NCBI GenBank assembly: GCA_002449665.1
Contig: DJXH01000055.1
Coordinates: 1 to 10,806, forward strand
Origin: Bacteroidales bacterium UBA7009
Lineage (GTDB): Bacteria; Bacteroidota; Bacteroidia; Bacteroidales; Paludibacteraceae
Direction of reading: 5' to 3'
DNA: 10,806 bases
A program made the position numbers and the translations under genes. This document shows, piece by piece, positions 1-6,434 of this stretch (its first letter is position 1; each line of letters begins with the position of its first letter). The notes beneath the pieces are model-generated. The model did no database searches and was not told the origin of the DNA. It saw nothing but the letters and a program-made list of their open reading frames with translations.

Positions 1-62
1 AAATCAACAAGGGACTTTATTTTTTTCCCAATTCTTGTACTACATCTATTGTATCAATTCCA

Positions 63-71
63 TCAAAGAAC
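63..71 (-). promoter_or_regulatory. boxA-like antitermination motif of a probable rRNA leader
   Basis: Read on the minus strand this is GTTCTTTGA, resembling the boxA found in leaders of Bacteroidetes rRNA operons. It lies about 80 bases downstream of the nearer of two tandem minus-strand promoters, the right order for an rrn leader. Between it and the window edge there is a possible hairpin (GGGA 11-14 with TCCC 26-29, flanked by ACAA 7-10 and TTGT 35-38). The 16S gene itself is not in the window, so the assignment is an inference from promoter plus boxA. Confidence 0.5.
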
Positions 72-121
72 AACTTTCGCTTCCTCAATAAAAAGACTTC
101 TTATCAACCCTTTTTATGACT

Positions 122-137
122 CGCCAACTTTTTGGCG
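122..137 (-). other. Small hairpin at the start of the predicted leader transcript
   Basis: CGCCAA (122-127) and TTGGCG (132-137) form a perfect 6-bp stem with a 4-base loop. It would lie at the extreme 5' end of the RNA made from the nearer minus-strand promoter, whose start site I place near 143. It could stabilise the 5' end or be a remnant of processing structure. No T-run follows on the minus strand, so it is not a convincing terminator. Confidence 0.4.
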
Positions 138-143
138 CGAAAT

Positions 144-182
144 CGGGTGCAAAGGTACGGCAACTTTTTTATTCTACCAAAT
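144..182 (-). repeat. 39-bp perfect direct repeat, copy 1
   Basis: Positions 144-182 are identical to 370-408 over all 39 bases. The repeat covers the whole promoter from discriminator to just beyond the -33 box. Identity ends abruptly on both sides, although both copies are followed by A/T tracts of different sequence. Confidence 0.95.
150..181 (-). promoter_or_regulatory. Bacteroidetes-type promoter, proximal copy, facing left
   Basis: On the minus strand TTTG (178-181) and TACCTTTG (150-157) are separated by exactly 20 bases, a full match to the Bacteroides primary sigma consensus TTTG-N19-21-TAnnTTTG. The predicted start is near 143. The region upstream (182-215) is made of A/T tracts resembling an UP element, and the sequence just downstream of the -7 box is G/C-rich (CACCCG). 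These are features of strong rRNA-type promoters. It faces away from the sensor gene and must serve something left of position 1. Confidence 0.8.
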
Positions 183-369
183 ATTTTTCAAAAAATTTTG
201 AAAAAACTTTGTAAGTCGCTCATAACCAGCATCACAAAAATTCCAATCTCTCAAACTACTCCCGCTCACTAAGGGCGAAAAAAATAGAACCTCATTCTCA
301 ACGGGGATCTATATTTTAACACCTCAAGGGCGGAAAAAAGAGGATAACACATCTCATCTCTCTCAAAAG

Positions 370-408
370 CGGGTGCAAAGGTACGGCAACTTTTTTATTC
401 TACCAAAT
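370..408 (-). repeat. 39-bp perfect direct repeat, copy 2
   Basis: Second copy of the promoter-containing repeat described at 144-182. The 187 bases between the copies hold no open frame of note. They contain only a loose repetition of AGGGCG followed by a run of A (near 272-283 and 328-338). Confidence 0.95.
376..407 (-). promoter_or_regulatory. Bacteroidetes-type promoter, distal copy, facing left
   Basis: This is a second copy of the same promoter: TTTG (404-407), 20-base spacer, TACCTTTG (376-383), again with an A/T-tract upstream (408-440) and a CACCCG stretch downstream. It lies 226 bp upstream of the proximal copy and points the same way, giving the P1-P2 arrangement typical of rRNA operons. 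Confidence 0.78.
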
Positions 409-543
409 CTTTTTTACTAAAAAATTCAAAAAAAATATGAAGAAATGCATATCTGATTGATAATATGTCACTTGTACTTTTAATAAATTTTACAAAAAAT
501 ACCGATTCAATATGCATATCCTGCAGATTGAGAAAAAACATAG

Positions 544-551
544 TATCTTTG
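544..551 (+). promoter_or_regulatory. Likely -7 element of the partner-switching operon promoter
   Basis: TATCTTTG matches the Bacteroidetes TAnnTTTG -7 box and faces the operon beginning at 641. The expected -33 position (about 519-523) has no TTG, so the promoter is weak by sequence or helped by a regulator. A start near 558 would give an 80-base leader containing GTGTAT (572-577) and ATACAC (585-590), a 6-bp inverted repeat with a 7-base loop. Confidence 0.5.
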
Positions 552-640
552 CGATTATTTTATATAATAAGGTGTATGCAAAATATACACGATAAACATA
601 TCTATCCTAAAAAAGAAGAGAAACCGGAATTGAGATAATT

Positions 641-2755
641 ATGCAAACGTCAAGGCAAAAGAAACAAAAAAGGAGTAAAAGGAAGGTGCGTTCATATAGC
701 GGGCTATGGATATTGCTTGTAGCTGCTGCTGTACTCGAACTGACGGCATGTGTACAATACTTTTACAGCAGAGCCGGCATAAAAGCAGAAGCGATGCAGA
801 GAGCAGAGAGCGAACTGAAGAAAGCAGAACTGCAGATAAACGTGGTGGCTGCACAAGTGGAGACATCGCTGAAGATAATGACATTGATGGCAGAGCGAAA
901 TTTGGCACACCCTGACTCAATGTTAAGCATTAGCCGGATGATTGTGGAAAGAACGCCATATATGAAAGGTGCTGCCATAGCGATGAGGGAGGGTTATTAC
1001 GAGAGCGAGGGCAAATGGTTTGAAGCTTACAGCCACGAGCAGATGACCGGGGACAAGAGTACAGTAGTAAGCAGACGGATAGGAAGTGCTGAACACGATT
1101 ATTTTCAGTCGGAATGGTATAGAAACGGACTTGAGATAGACAGTTGCTGGTGGTGTGAGCCATACTATGACGACGAGGGTGCGAAAGAGATGTTAGTCAG
1201 TTGCTCAATGCCTATAAAAGACAGAAGCGGGGAGATCGTGGGCGTGGCGTTGGCAGATGTGTCGCTTGCCGAACTACAGCGTCTGTCCGCATACCTGCAG
1301 ATATATCCGGACAGTTATTATTCGATAAAATCCGGAATGGGTATAGACATAGTAACTCCACCTGATACTGTAGCCGGAAGGAAGTATCATATTTTCACCG
1401 AAGACATAGATGCAACCGGTTGGAAGATGGAGATAATAATCCCTGATGATGTCATTTTTGCAGAGCTTAACAAAGTAGGGTTTGTAGTAACAATCATGAT
1501 GATTATCGGACTTGCACTGCTGATTTTTATAATGTACCACTCTGCCAAGGATATACTGAACCTTATTAAAATAAACTCTCAGAATGAGCGCATAGAAGGG
1601 GAACTTAACATCGCCCGCAACATACAGATGGCAATGCTCCCGAAGGTATTCCCGCCGTATAACGACAGGCAGGATTTGAACATATACGGTATGGTATTAC
1701 CTGCCAAAGAGGTCGGTGGTGATTTATATGACTTTTACATCAGGGATAACAAATTGCTTGTCTGCATAGGAGATGTAAGCGGCAAAGGGGTACCGGCATC
1801 GCTTGTGATGGCTGTTACCCGCAGTCTGTTTAGAACAATAAGTTTTAACGACAACGATGCGGCATCGATAGTAAGCAAGATGAACGATGCTATGGCGGAG
1901 ATGAACGAGCAGAATATGTTTGTAACCTTATTTCTCGGCGTACTTAACCTTAATGATGGACGGATGGAATACTGCAATGCCGGTCATAATGCTCCCATAT
2001 TATACAGTGACGGCAAGGCAAGTGAGATAGCTGTAAAAGCTAACCTGCCGCTTGGCATATTGTCAGGTTTTGCATTTGAGAGTCAAACGACTACATTAAA
2101 CAGCAAAGATACACTATTCCTATATACTGATGGTTTGAGTGAGGCGGAGAACAGCGGGAAATTGCAGTTTGGGACAGAGCGGGTACTAAATGCGATAGAG
2201 CAATGGGGAGTGGGCAAAGATGCCAAACAAGAGATAGAGAGTATGGAAACTGTGGTAAAACAGTTTGCAGGAGATGCCGAACAAAGCGATGACTTGACGA
2301 TGGTGTCTATACACTATCTGCCTGAAAACCAAAAGAAACTTGAGAGCAAACTTATAACGGAACGTTACTCTCTTGTCATGAGAAATGACATACAGCAGAT
2401 TCCGACACTTTCGGAATGGGTGGAGAGTTTGGGTGTACCCGATGCGTTGAATATGACCATCAATCTTGCTCTTGAAGAAGCAGTCAGCAATGTTATGCTG
2501 TACGCATATCCTGACAGCGACAGCGGCAGAGTATTAGTAGAGGCAGAGAAGAAAGCCGAAAGCATAACATTTACCATAACAGACAGCGGTATAGCGTTTG
2601 ACCCGACAAAGATAAGCGAACCGGACATCAATCTGCCAGCAGAAGAGAGGCAGATAGGAGGTTTGGGCATACACCTTGTAAAGCAAATAATGGACGAGGT
2701 TAAGTATGAGCGCAAGGACGGCAAGAATATACTGACATTAGTAAAGAACTTATAA
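641..2755 (+). CDS. Membrane sensor fused to SpoIIE/PP2C phosphatase and RsbW-like kinase
   Basis: This 704-residue protein appears to be a complete partner-switching regulator in one chain. A basic N-terminus and membrane helix (about 21-42) lead to a periplasmic dCache-like sensor (about 45-278, with W-x-x-PYYD near 171-177 and GVALADVSL near 201-209), followed by a second helix (280-298). A cytoplasmic linker leads to a PP2C/SpoIIE phosphatase (about 320-560) that keeps its metal-binding aspartates: EVGGDLYD (D361), GDVSGKG (D378), YTDG (D497) and SDDLT (D550/551). An anti-sigma-type GHKL kinase (about 575-704) ends the protein, with an intact N box (E613, N617), TDSG (647-650) and a GGLG lid (673-676). 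By family knowledge it should phosphorylate and dephosphorylate a STAS-domain partner, and one lies 20 bp downstream. The signal sensed is unknown. The ATG follows a typical SD-poor leader. Confidence 0.92.
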   Translation: MQTSRQKKQKRSKRKVRSYSGLWILLVAAAVLELTACVQYFYSRAGIKAEAMQRAESELKKAELQINVVAAQVETSLKIMTLMAERNLAHPDSMLSISRMIVERTPYMKGAAIAMREGYYESEGKWFEAYSHEQMTGDKSTVVSRRIGSAEHDYFQSEWYRNGLEIDSCWWCEPYYDDEGAKEMLVSCSMPIKDRSGEIVGVALADVSLAELQRLSAYLQIYPDSYYSIKSGMGIDIVTPPDTVAGRKYHIFTEDIDATGWKMEIIIPDDVIFAELNKVGFVVTIMMIIGLALLIFIMYHSAKDILNLIKINSQNERIEGELNIARNIQMAMLPKVFPPYNDRQDLNIYGMVLPAKEVGGDLYDFYIRDNKLLVCIGDVSGKGVPASLVMAVTRSLFRTISFNDNDAASIVSKMNDAMAEMNEQNMFVTLFLGVLNLNDGRMEYCNAGHNAPILYSDGKASEIAVKANLPLGILSGFAFESQTTTLNSKDTLFLYTDGLSEAENSGKLQFGTERVLNAIEQWGVGKDAKQEIESMETVVKQFAGDAEQSDDLTMVSIHYLPENQKKLESKLITERYSLVMRNDIQQIPTLSEWVESLGVPDALNMTINLALEEAVSNVMLYAYPDSDSGRVLVEAEKKAESITFTITDSGIAFDPTKISEPDINLPAEERQIGGLGIHLVKQIMDEVKYERKDGKNILTLVKNL

Positions 2756-2775
2756 CAATCTGAAAAACAGCATAA

Positions 2776-3078
2776 ATGACTACTACGATTAAGAAAGAAG
2801 AAAACAGGCTGACTGCATATTTGTCAGGCAGGCTTGACACGGCAGCGGCAGTAAAAACAGCAGAGGACATACAGCCGCTGTTGGAAGTGAGCAATACAGA
2901 GATAGTATTGGACTGCACTGACTTGGAGTACATATCATCTTCGGGTTTGCGTATATTCCTGACAATTCGCAAAGATGCTGCGACGAAGAGCAATAAAGTG
3001 ATAGTAAAGAACATAAATGCTGATATGCGTCAAGTGTTTATTATGACGGGGTTTGTCAGTCTTTTTGACATACAGTAA
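2776..3078 (+). CDS. STAS-domain anti-anti-sigma factor
   Basis: A 100-residue single STAS domain of the SpoIIAA/RsbV family, the usual size. The phosphorylation loop reads YISSSGLRI (52-60). By alignment with the D-S-S/T-G motif of SpoIIAA and RsbV, the target is probably Ser55, the middle serine; the usual Asp before it is replaced by Ser54. Such proteins are switched off by a GHKL kinase and reactivated by a PP2C phosphatase. Both activities are encoded together in the gene 20 bp upstream, so the pairing is well supported. What the unphosphorylated protein binds cannot be read from the window, as no sigma factor or separate anti-sigma factor is present. The stop codon overlaps the next ATG by one base (TAATG), implying translational coupling to the alarmone synthetase gene. 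Confidence 0.92.
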   Translation: MTTTIKKEENRLTAYLSGRLDTAAAVKTAEDIQPLLEVSNTEIVLDCTDLEYISSSGLRIFLTIRKDAATKSNKVIVKNINADMRQVFIMTGFVSLFDIQ

Positions 3079-4175
3079 TGGAAGCACTTGATTTACATTG
3101 TCAGTTGATGTTAGAAGAGTTCAGGCAGACCATACCCGTATTTGAGAAAATGCAGCGTGTCGTCCTTGATGCACTTCAGGACACTTTTATGCACAACGGG
3201 ATTATAGTGGCGGCTACGGAATCGAGAATAAAGACCGAAAAAAGTCTGACCGGCAAACTTGCTCTCAAAGGGAGCAAGTACAAGAGTATGTATGACATAA
3301 CCGATCTGCTCGGCGTGCGCGTAGTAACATTCTACACAGACGATGTGGACAGGATAGCGGCAGTGGCGGAAAAGGTGTTTGACATAGACTGGCTGAACTC
3401 CGTGGACAAACGCCGTGTACACCAACTTGACAGTTTCGGCTACAACTCTCTGCACTATATATGCAGAATACCGAGAACGCTATTCCGCGATGAAGCCCAT
3501 CCGGAGATAAACGAAATACGCTTTGAACTCCAATTGCGCACAACTCTGCAACACGCTTGGGCGGCCATCAACCACGACATAGGCTATAAAACAGGCGTAG
3601 AAATACCTCGCGAGTATATGCGTCAGATGAACCGCTTGGCGGGGATGTTAGAACTTGCAGACGATGAGTTCAGTCGTATCCGCACGGAGATAAACGACTA
3701 TCGCAGGCGTGTACAGCAATTGGTACAAAACGGCAGACTTGATGATGTACAATTAGACGGCGACACGTTTAAGAGTTATCTGCAGGCTCGCCCAATGGAA
3801 GCACTGAACAAGAAGATTGCCGCCATCAACCAAGCTGAGATACAGGAGTCGCCACTCCTACCCTATCTTGGTGTATTCAAAGCACTCGGCTGCAAGACAT
3901 TAGGCGATGTGAGCAGGATAGTAAAAGAGAATCAGGACGATGCCTATAGATTAGCGCGTCACCAATTAGGCAACACCGACCTTGATATTATTTCCTCGTC
4001 GCTTGGTATGCAGAATATATGCATTGTTACCATTCTTAAGCAGGGAGGCGGCAAGATCGGGTTATGCAGGCTGTTTGATGCTCTGAACGGCGAGAACGAG
4101 CAGAACAGACTGATAGCGGACATGACATACGAGCAGGCGCGCAATCTGCCATTTATGAAGGAGCAGGACGTATGA
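3078..4175 (+). CDS. RelA/SpoT-domain (p)ppGpp synthetase-like protein
   Basis: A 365-residue cytoplasmic protein whose first half is a RelA/SpoT nucleotidyltransferase domain. Visible hallmarks are SRIKTEKSLTGKL (49-61), DITDLLGVRVV (73-83), SFGYNSLHY (119-127) and ELQLRT followed by HAWAAINHDIGYK (150-171). E150, Q152 and R154 are the expected catalytic/binding positions. By family it should transfer pyrophosphate from ATP to GTP or GDP. There is no HD hydrolase domain before it and no TGS or ACT domain after it, so it is neither a full RelA nor SpoT. Instead a helical C-terminal half of about 190 residues follows, which I do not recognise. It overlaps the STAS gene by 1 bp and MtaB by 4 bp, so it is embedded in the operon. 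Toxic SAS-type activity is possible but no antitoxin is evident. Confidence 0.85.
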   Translation: MEALDLHCQLMLEEFRQTIPVFEKMQRVVLDALQDTFMHNGIIVAATESRIKTEKSLTGKLALKGSKYKSMYDITDLLGVRVVTFYTDDVDRIAAVAEKVFDIDWLNSVDKRRVHQLDSFGYNSLHYICRIPRTLFRDEAHPEINEIRFELQLRTTLQHAWAAINHDIGYKTGVEIPREYMRQMNRLAGMLELADDEFSRIRTEINDYRRRVQQLVQNGRLDDVQLDGDTFKSYLQARPMEALNKKIAAINQAEIQESPLLPYLGVFKALGCKTLGDVSRIVKENQDDAYRLARHQLGNTDLDIISSSLGMQNICIVTILKQGGGKIGLCRLFDALNGENEQNRLIADMTYEQARNLPFMKEQDV

Positions 4176-5341
4176 AAATACGCATAGTAACATTAGGTTG
4201 CAAACTCAACTTTGCCGAATCGAGTGCGCTGATGAACACACTGATAGAGCGTGGTCATGAGCGGGCAAAAGACGGTGAGAAAGCGGATTTGGTGATAGTA
4301 AATACTTGTACGGTAACTGACACGGCAGACCACAAAGACCGTCAGGCTATACATAGGATAAAACGCGAGAACCCGAATGCGAAAGTGATAGTAACGGGGT
4401 GTTATGCAAAACTCAAACCGCAAGAAATAGCAGCGATGGCAGAGGTGGATCACGTGCTACCGAAAGACGACAGCATATTCCAACCGGCATATTCTCGAGA
4501 CGACAGGACACGCTGTTTTCTTAAGGTACAAGATGGATGCAACTATTTTTGCACATACTGTACTATACCCTTGGCGCGAGGCAGGAGCAGGAACCCGAAG
4601 ATAAGCGATGTGGCAAGACAAGCAGAGCAGGCACTCGAACAGGGTGCAAAAGAAATTGTACTGACAGGCGTTAACATAGGCGACTTCGGCAGGAGTACGG
4701 GAGAAAAATTCATAGACCTGCTACGGACTATAGACGACATATCGCAACAGCCGTACAGAGTAAGGATTTCGTCTTGCGAGCCTAATCTACTGACGGACGA
4801 GATAATACGTTTTGTGGCTGAATCAGAGCATTTTGCTCCGCATTTTCACATACCATTGCAGTCGGGGTCGGACGAGGTGTTGAAGATAATGAACAGGCAC
4901 TATGACACCTCGCTTTTCTCTGACCGAATAGCGTTGATACGCACTCTTATGCCGGAGGCATTTATCGGTGTGGACTGTATGGTAGGCGTAAGAGGGGAGA
5001 CGGAAGACAGGTGGAGAGAGTATGCGGAGTATGTCAAGCGTTTGGATATAAGCCAACTGCACGTCTTCACATACTCGGAGCGCGCTAACACAAAGATGCT
5101 GACAATGCCGCTTGAGGTCGTACCAAAACCGGAGCGCGAAAGGCGCAGCCGCATAATGCACGAGATAAGCGAACAAAAGTTAAACGCTTTTTACGAACGC
5201 AACAAAGGCAGGAAAGCGACTATATTATGGGAAAGCAAACGCAGCGGCGGTATGATGTCGGGGTTCACGGAGAACTACATCAAGGTGTCGCGCCCATACG
5301 ACAAAGCGAGGGTTAATACGTTTGAGCAGATAACGATATAA
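4172..5341 (+). CDS. mtaB: tRNA (t6A37) methylthiotransferase MtaB
   Basis: A radical-SAM methylthiotransferase that converts t6A to ms2t6A at position 37 of ANN-decoding tRNAs. The N-terminal UPF0004 domain supplies cluster cysteines C10, C46 and C77. The radical-SAM motif is CNYFCTYC (C123, C127, C130). The family signature FHIPLQSGSDEVLKIMNR lies at 225-242, and a short TRAM-like tail closes the protein (about 345-389). At 389 residues it is somewhat shorter than the roughly 430-450 usual for MtaB, mostly through a compact linker and tail, but every catalytic cysteine is present. The ATG overlaps the upstream stop (ATGA), so it is translated from the partner-switching operon. The gene ends 9 bp from the convergent transporter gene and no clear terminator hairpin fits between them. 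Confidence 0.9.
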   Translation: MKIRIVTLGCKLNFAESSALMNTLIERGHERAKDGEKADLVIVNTCTVTDTADHKDRQAIHRIKRENPNAKVIVTGCYAKLKPQEIAAMAEVDHVLPKDDSIFQPAYSRDDRTRCFLKVQDGCNYFCTYCTIPLARGRSRNPKISDVARQAEQALEQGAKEIVLTGVNIGDFGRSTGEKFIDLLRTIDDISQQPYRVRISSCEPNLLTDEIIRFVAESEHFAPHFHIPLQSGSDEVLKIMNRHYDTSLFSDRIALIRTLMPEAFIGVDCMVGVRGETEDRWREYAEYVKRLDISQLHVFTYSERANTKMLTMPLEVVPKPERERRSRIMHEISEQKLNAFYERNKGRKATILWESKRSGGMMSGFTENYIKVSRPYDKARVNTFEQITI

Positions 5342-5350
5342 CGAAGAAGT

Positions 5351-6382
5351 TTATGATATTTGCCTTGCTGCGCGGGCAAGTTGCGCGGAGTTGAACAAGT
5401 TTTGCACTATCATATAGATGGCAGGACCGACAGCCGTGAGCGGCAGGAGGTAGGTCTGTGCCATCCAGATGGCAAGAGTGGTATTTTTCTGTCCGAGAGC
5501 CTGACCGGCTGTGATACGGGAAATACCACTTTTCGTTTTTGGGGCGGCGGCGGGATTGATAACCACATCCTGATAATCTGTACCATGGCTGCCTGCGGGC
5601 CAACGCTTGCCGATAGAGCGTCCGAGGATGAATTGAAGCAAACAACTGACAGTAGCCCAAACGGTAATTCCTACAAGTGTATAGATATCAAAGGGGTGAG
5701 AGACAAGAGAATCAACTATATCGCCCATAAGTATGAGTATAGTCCCTGCCCAAATATAAAAGGGTATGCTCGTCAGAGAGCGCGGCAGGACAAATGTTCT
5801 ACCGGCACGTTTATTACGAGGCAGGTGGTCATAGACAAGCCGTATTAGCCAAGCGAGCAGGAACGGACCGAGGAGCAAGGGTGTGATATGGCGCAAGATA
5901 AGCAGAAAAGCCGATGTAAAAGTCATTGAACCAATAGGATTGACAATAGGGAAGAACAACGGCACGATGATGGCTGTGGCAAAATTGCTGAGGAGCGTAA
6001 AACAAGTGAGGTTTTGTATGCTGCCTCCGAGTTTACCGGCTATTATAGGAGCTGCGGTGGCGGTAGGCATAAGGAAACAGAGCATTGTACTCTGAGCTAC
6101 CACTTCGTTGTTGAGGTGCGGCAGACGGGATGTAAGCATCGGAGAGCGAAGGATGTAATAGATGCCGACAGACAGAGAAAGTTGCACAGCGAGTGTTATG
6201 AAATGCCACTTATGCAAGCGAAGGTCAAGGGGATTGACCTTGCAGAAAGTGAAAAAGAGCATAATAAAAATGAGCGGCGGCAGCAGGGGAGTCAGATGCC
6301 GGAAAAAGGGGTATCCCACTGCGCCTATAACCAAGGCTGCCAAGAGGGCATATTTGTCGATAAGGGTCTTAAGGGATTTCAT
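5351..6382 (-). CDS. Bile acid:sodium symporter (BASS/SBF) family transporter
   Basis: A 343-residue inner-membrane protein with about nine or ten hydrophobic segments, beginning near residue 11 and ending with one near 305-325. The last segment carries the best family signature, AGQALGQKNTTLAIWMAQTYL (about 292-312), with the conserved G-Q-N cluster of the sodium-binding crossover region. A second conserved patch, TATAAPIIAGKLGGS, is near 107-121. The family moves bile acids, pyruvate, pantoate, arsenite and other anions, usually with sodium; the substrate cannot be assigned. A hydrophilic stretch of about 25 residues (256-285) before the last conserved motif is longer than I would expect and may be a cytoplasmic loop. 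The gene is last in the minus-strand cluster, 51 bp after the sugar transferase, with a palindrome in that gap. Confidence 0.82.
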   Translation of the reverse strand: MKSLKTLIDKYALLAALVIGAVGYPFFRHLTPLLPPLIFIMLFFTFCKVNPLDLRLHKWHFITLAVQLSLSVGIYYILRSPMLTSRLPHLNNEVVAQSTMLCFLMPTATAAPIIAGKLGGSIQNLTCFTLLSNFATAIIVPLFFPIVNPIGSMTFTSAFLLILRHITPLLLGPFLLAWLIRLVYDHLPRNKRAGRTFVLPRSLTSIPFYIWAGTILILMGDIVDSLVSHPFDIYTLVGITVWATVSCLLQFILGRSIGKRWPAGSHGTDYQDVVINPAAAPKTKSGISRITAGQALGQKNTTLAIWMAQTYLLPLTAVGPAIYMIVQNLFNSAQLARAARQIS

Positions 6383-6392
6383 ATTGGCGGTA

Positions 6393-6412
6393 TTTGCGCA
6401 TAAATGCGCAAA
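6393..6412. promoter_or_regulatory. Perfect palindrome upstream of the transporter gene
   Basis: TTTGCGCAT (6393-6401) and ATGCGCAAA (6404-6412) are perfect inverted repeats of 9 bp around two bases, ending 10 bp before the transporter's start codon. There is no T-run on either side, so it is not an intrinsic terminator. It looks like a dimeric-regulator operator or an RNA hairpin affecting initiation. On the minus strand its left arm merges with TTGCTTTG, one base off a -7 box, which would place an operator over a promoter. Confidence 0.55.
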
Positions 6413-6434
6413 GCAAAAACGCTAAAACTTTATT

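Larger units (their letters stand above)
1..640. other. Gene-free divergent upstream region
   Basis: No credible coding frame occurs here on either strand. The left 410 bases hold a probable rRNA leader with tandem promoters facing left. The right 200 bases are A/T-rich and hold the upstream region of the sensor-phosphatase gene, including a likely -7 box at 544-551 and an inverted repeat at 572-590. Nothing else was identified. Confidence 0.7.

Noticed and set aside
144..408. CRISPR array or transposon end repeats
   Set aside because: There are only two copies, 226 bp apart, in direct orientation, and each is a full promoter. No cas or transposase gene is visible.
5342..5350. A shared terminator between the convergent mtaB and transporter genes
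   Set aside because: Only 9 bp separate the stop codons and I found no stem followed by a T-run there.
5360..6403. Plus-strand open frames opposite the transporter
   Set aside because: They are shadows of a clear membrane protein on the minus strand and show no recognisable domain.
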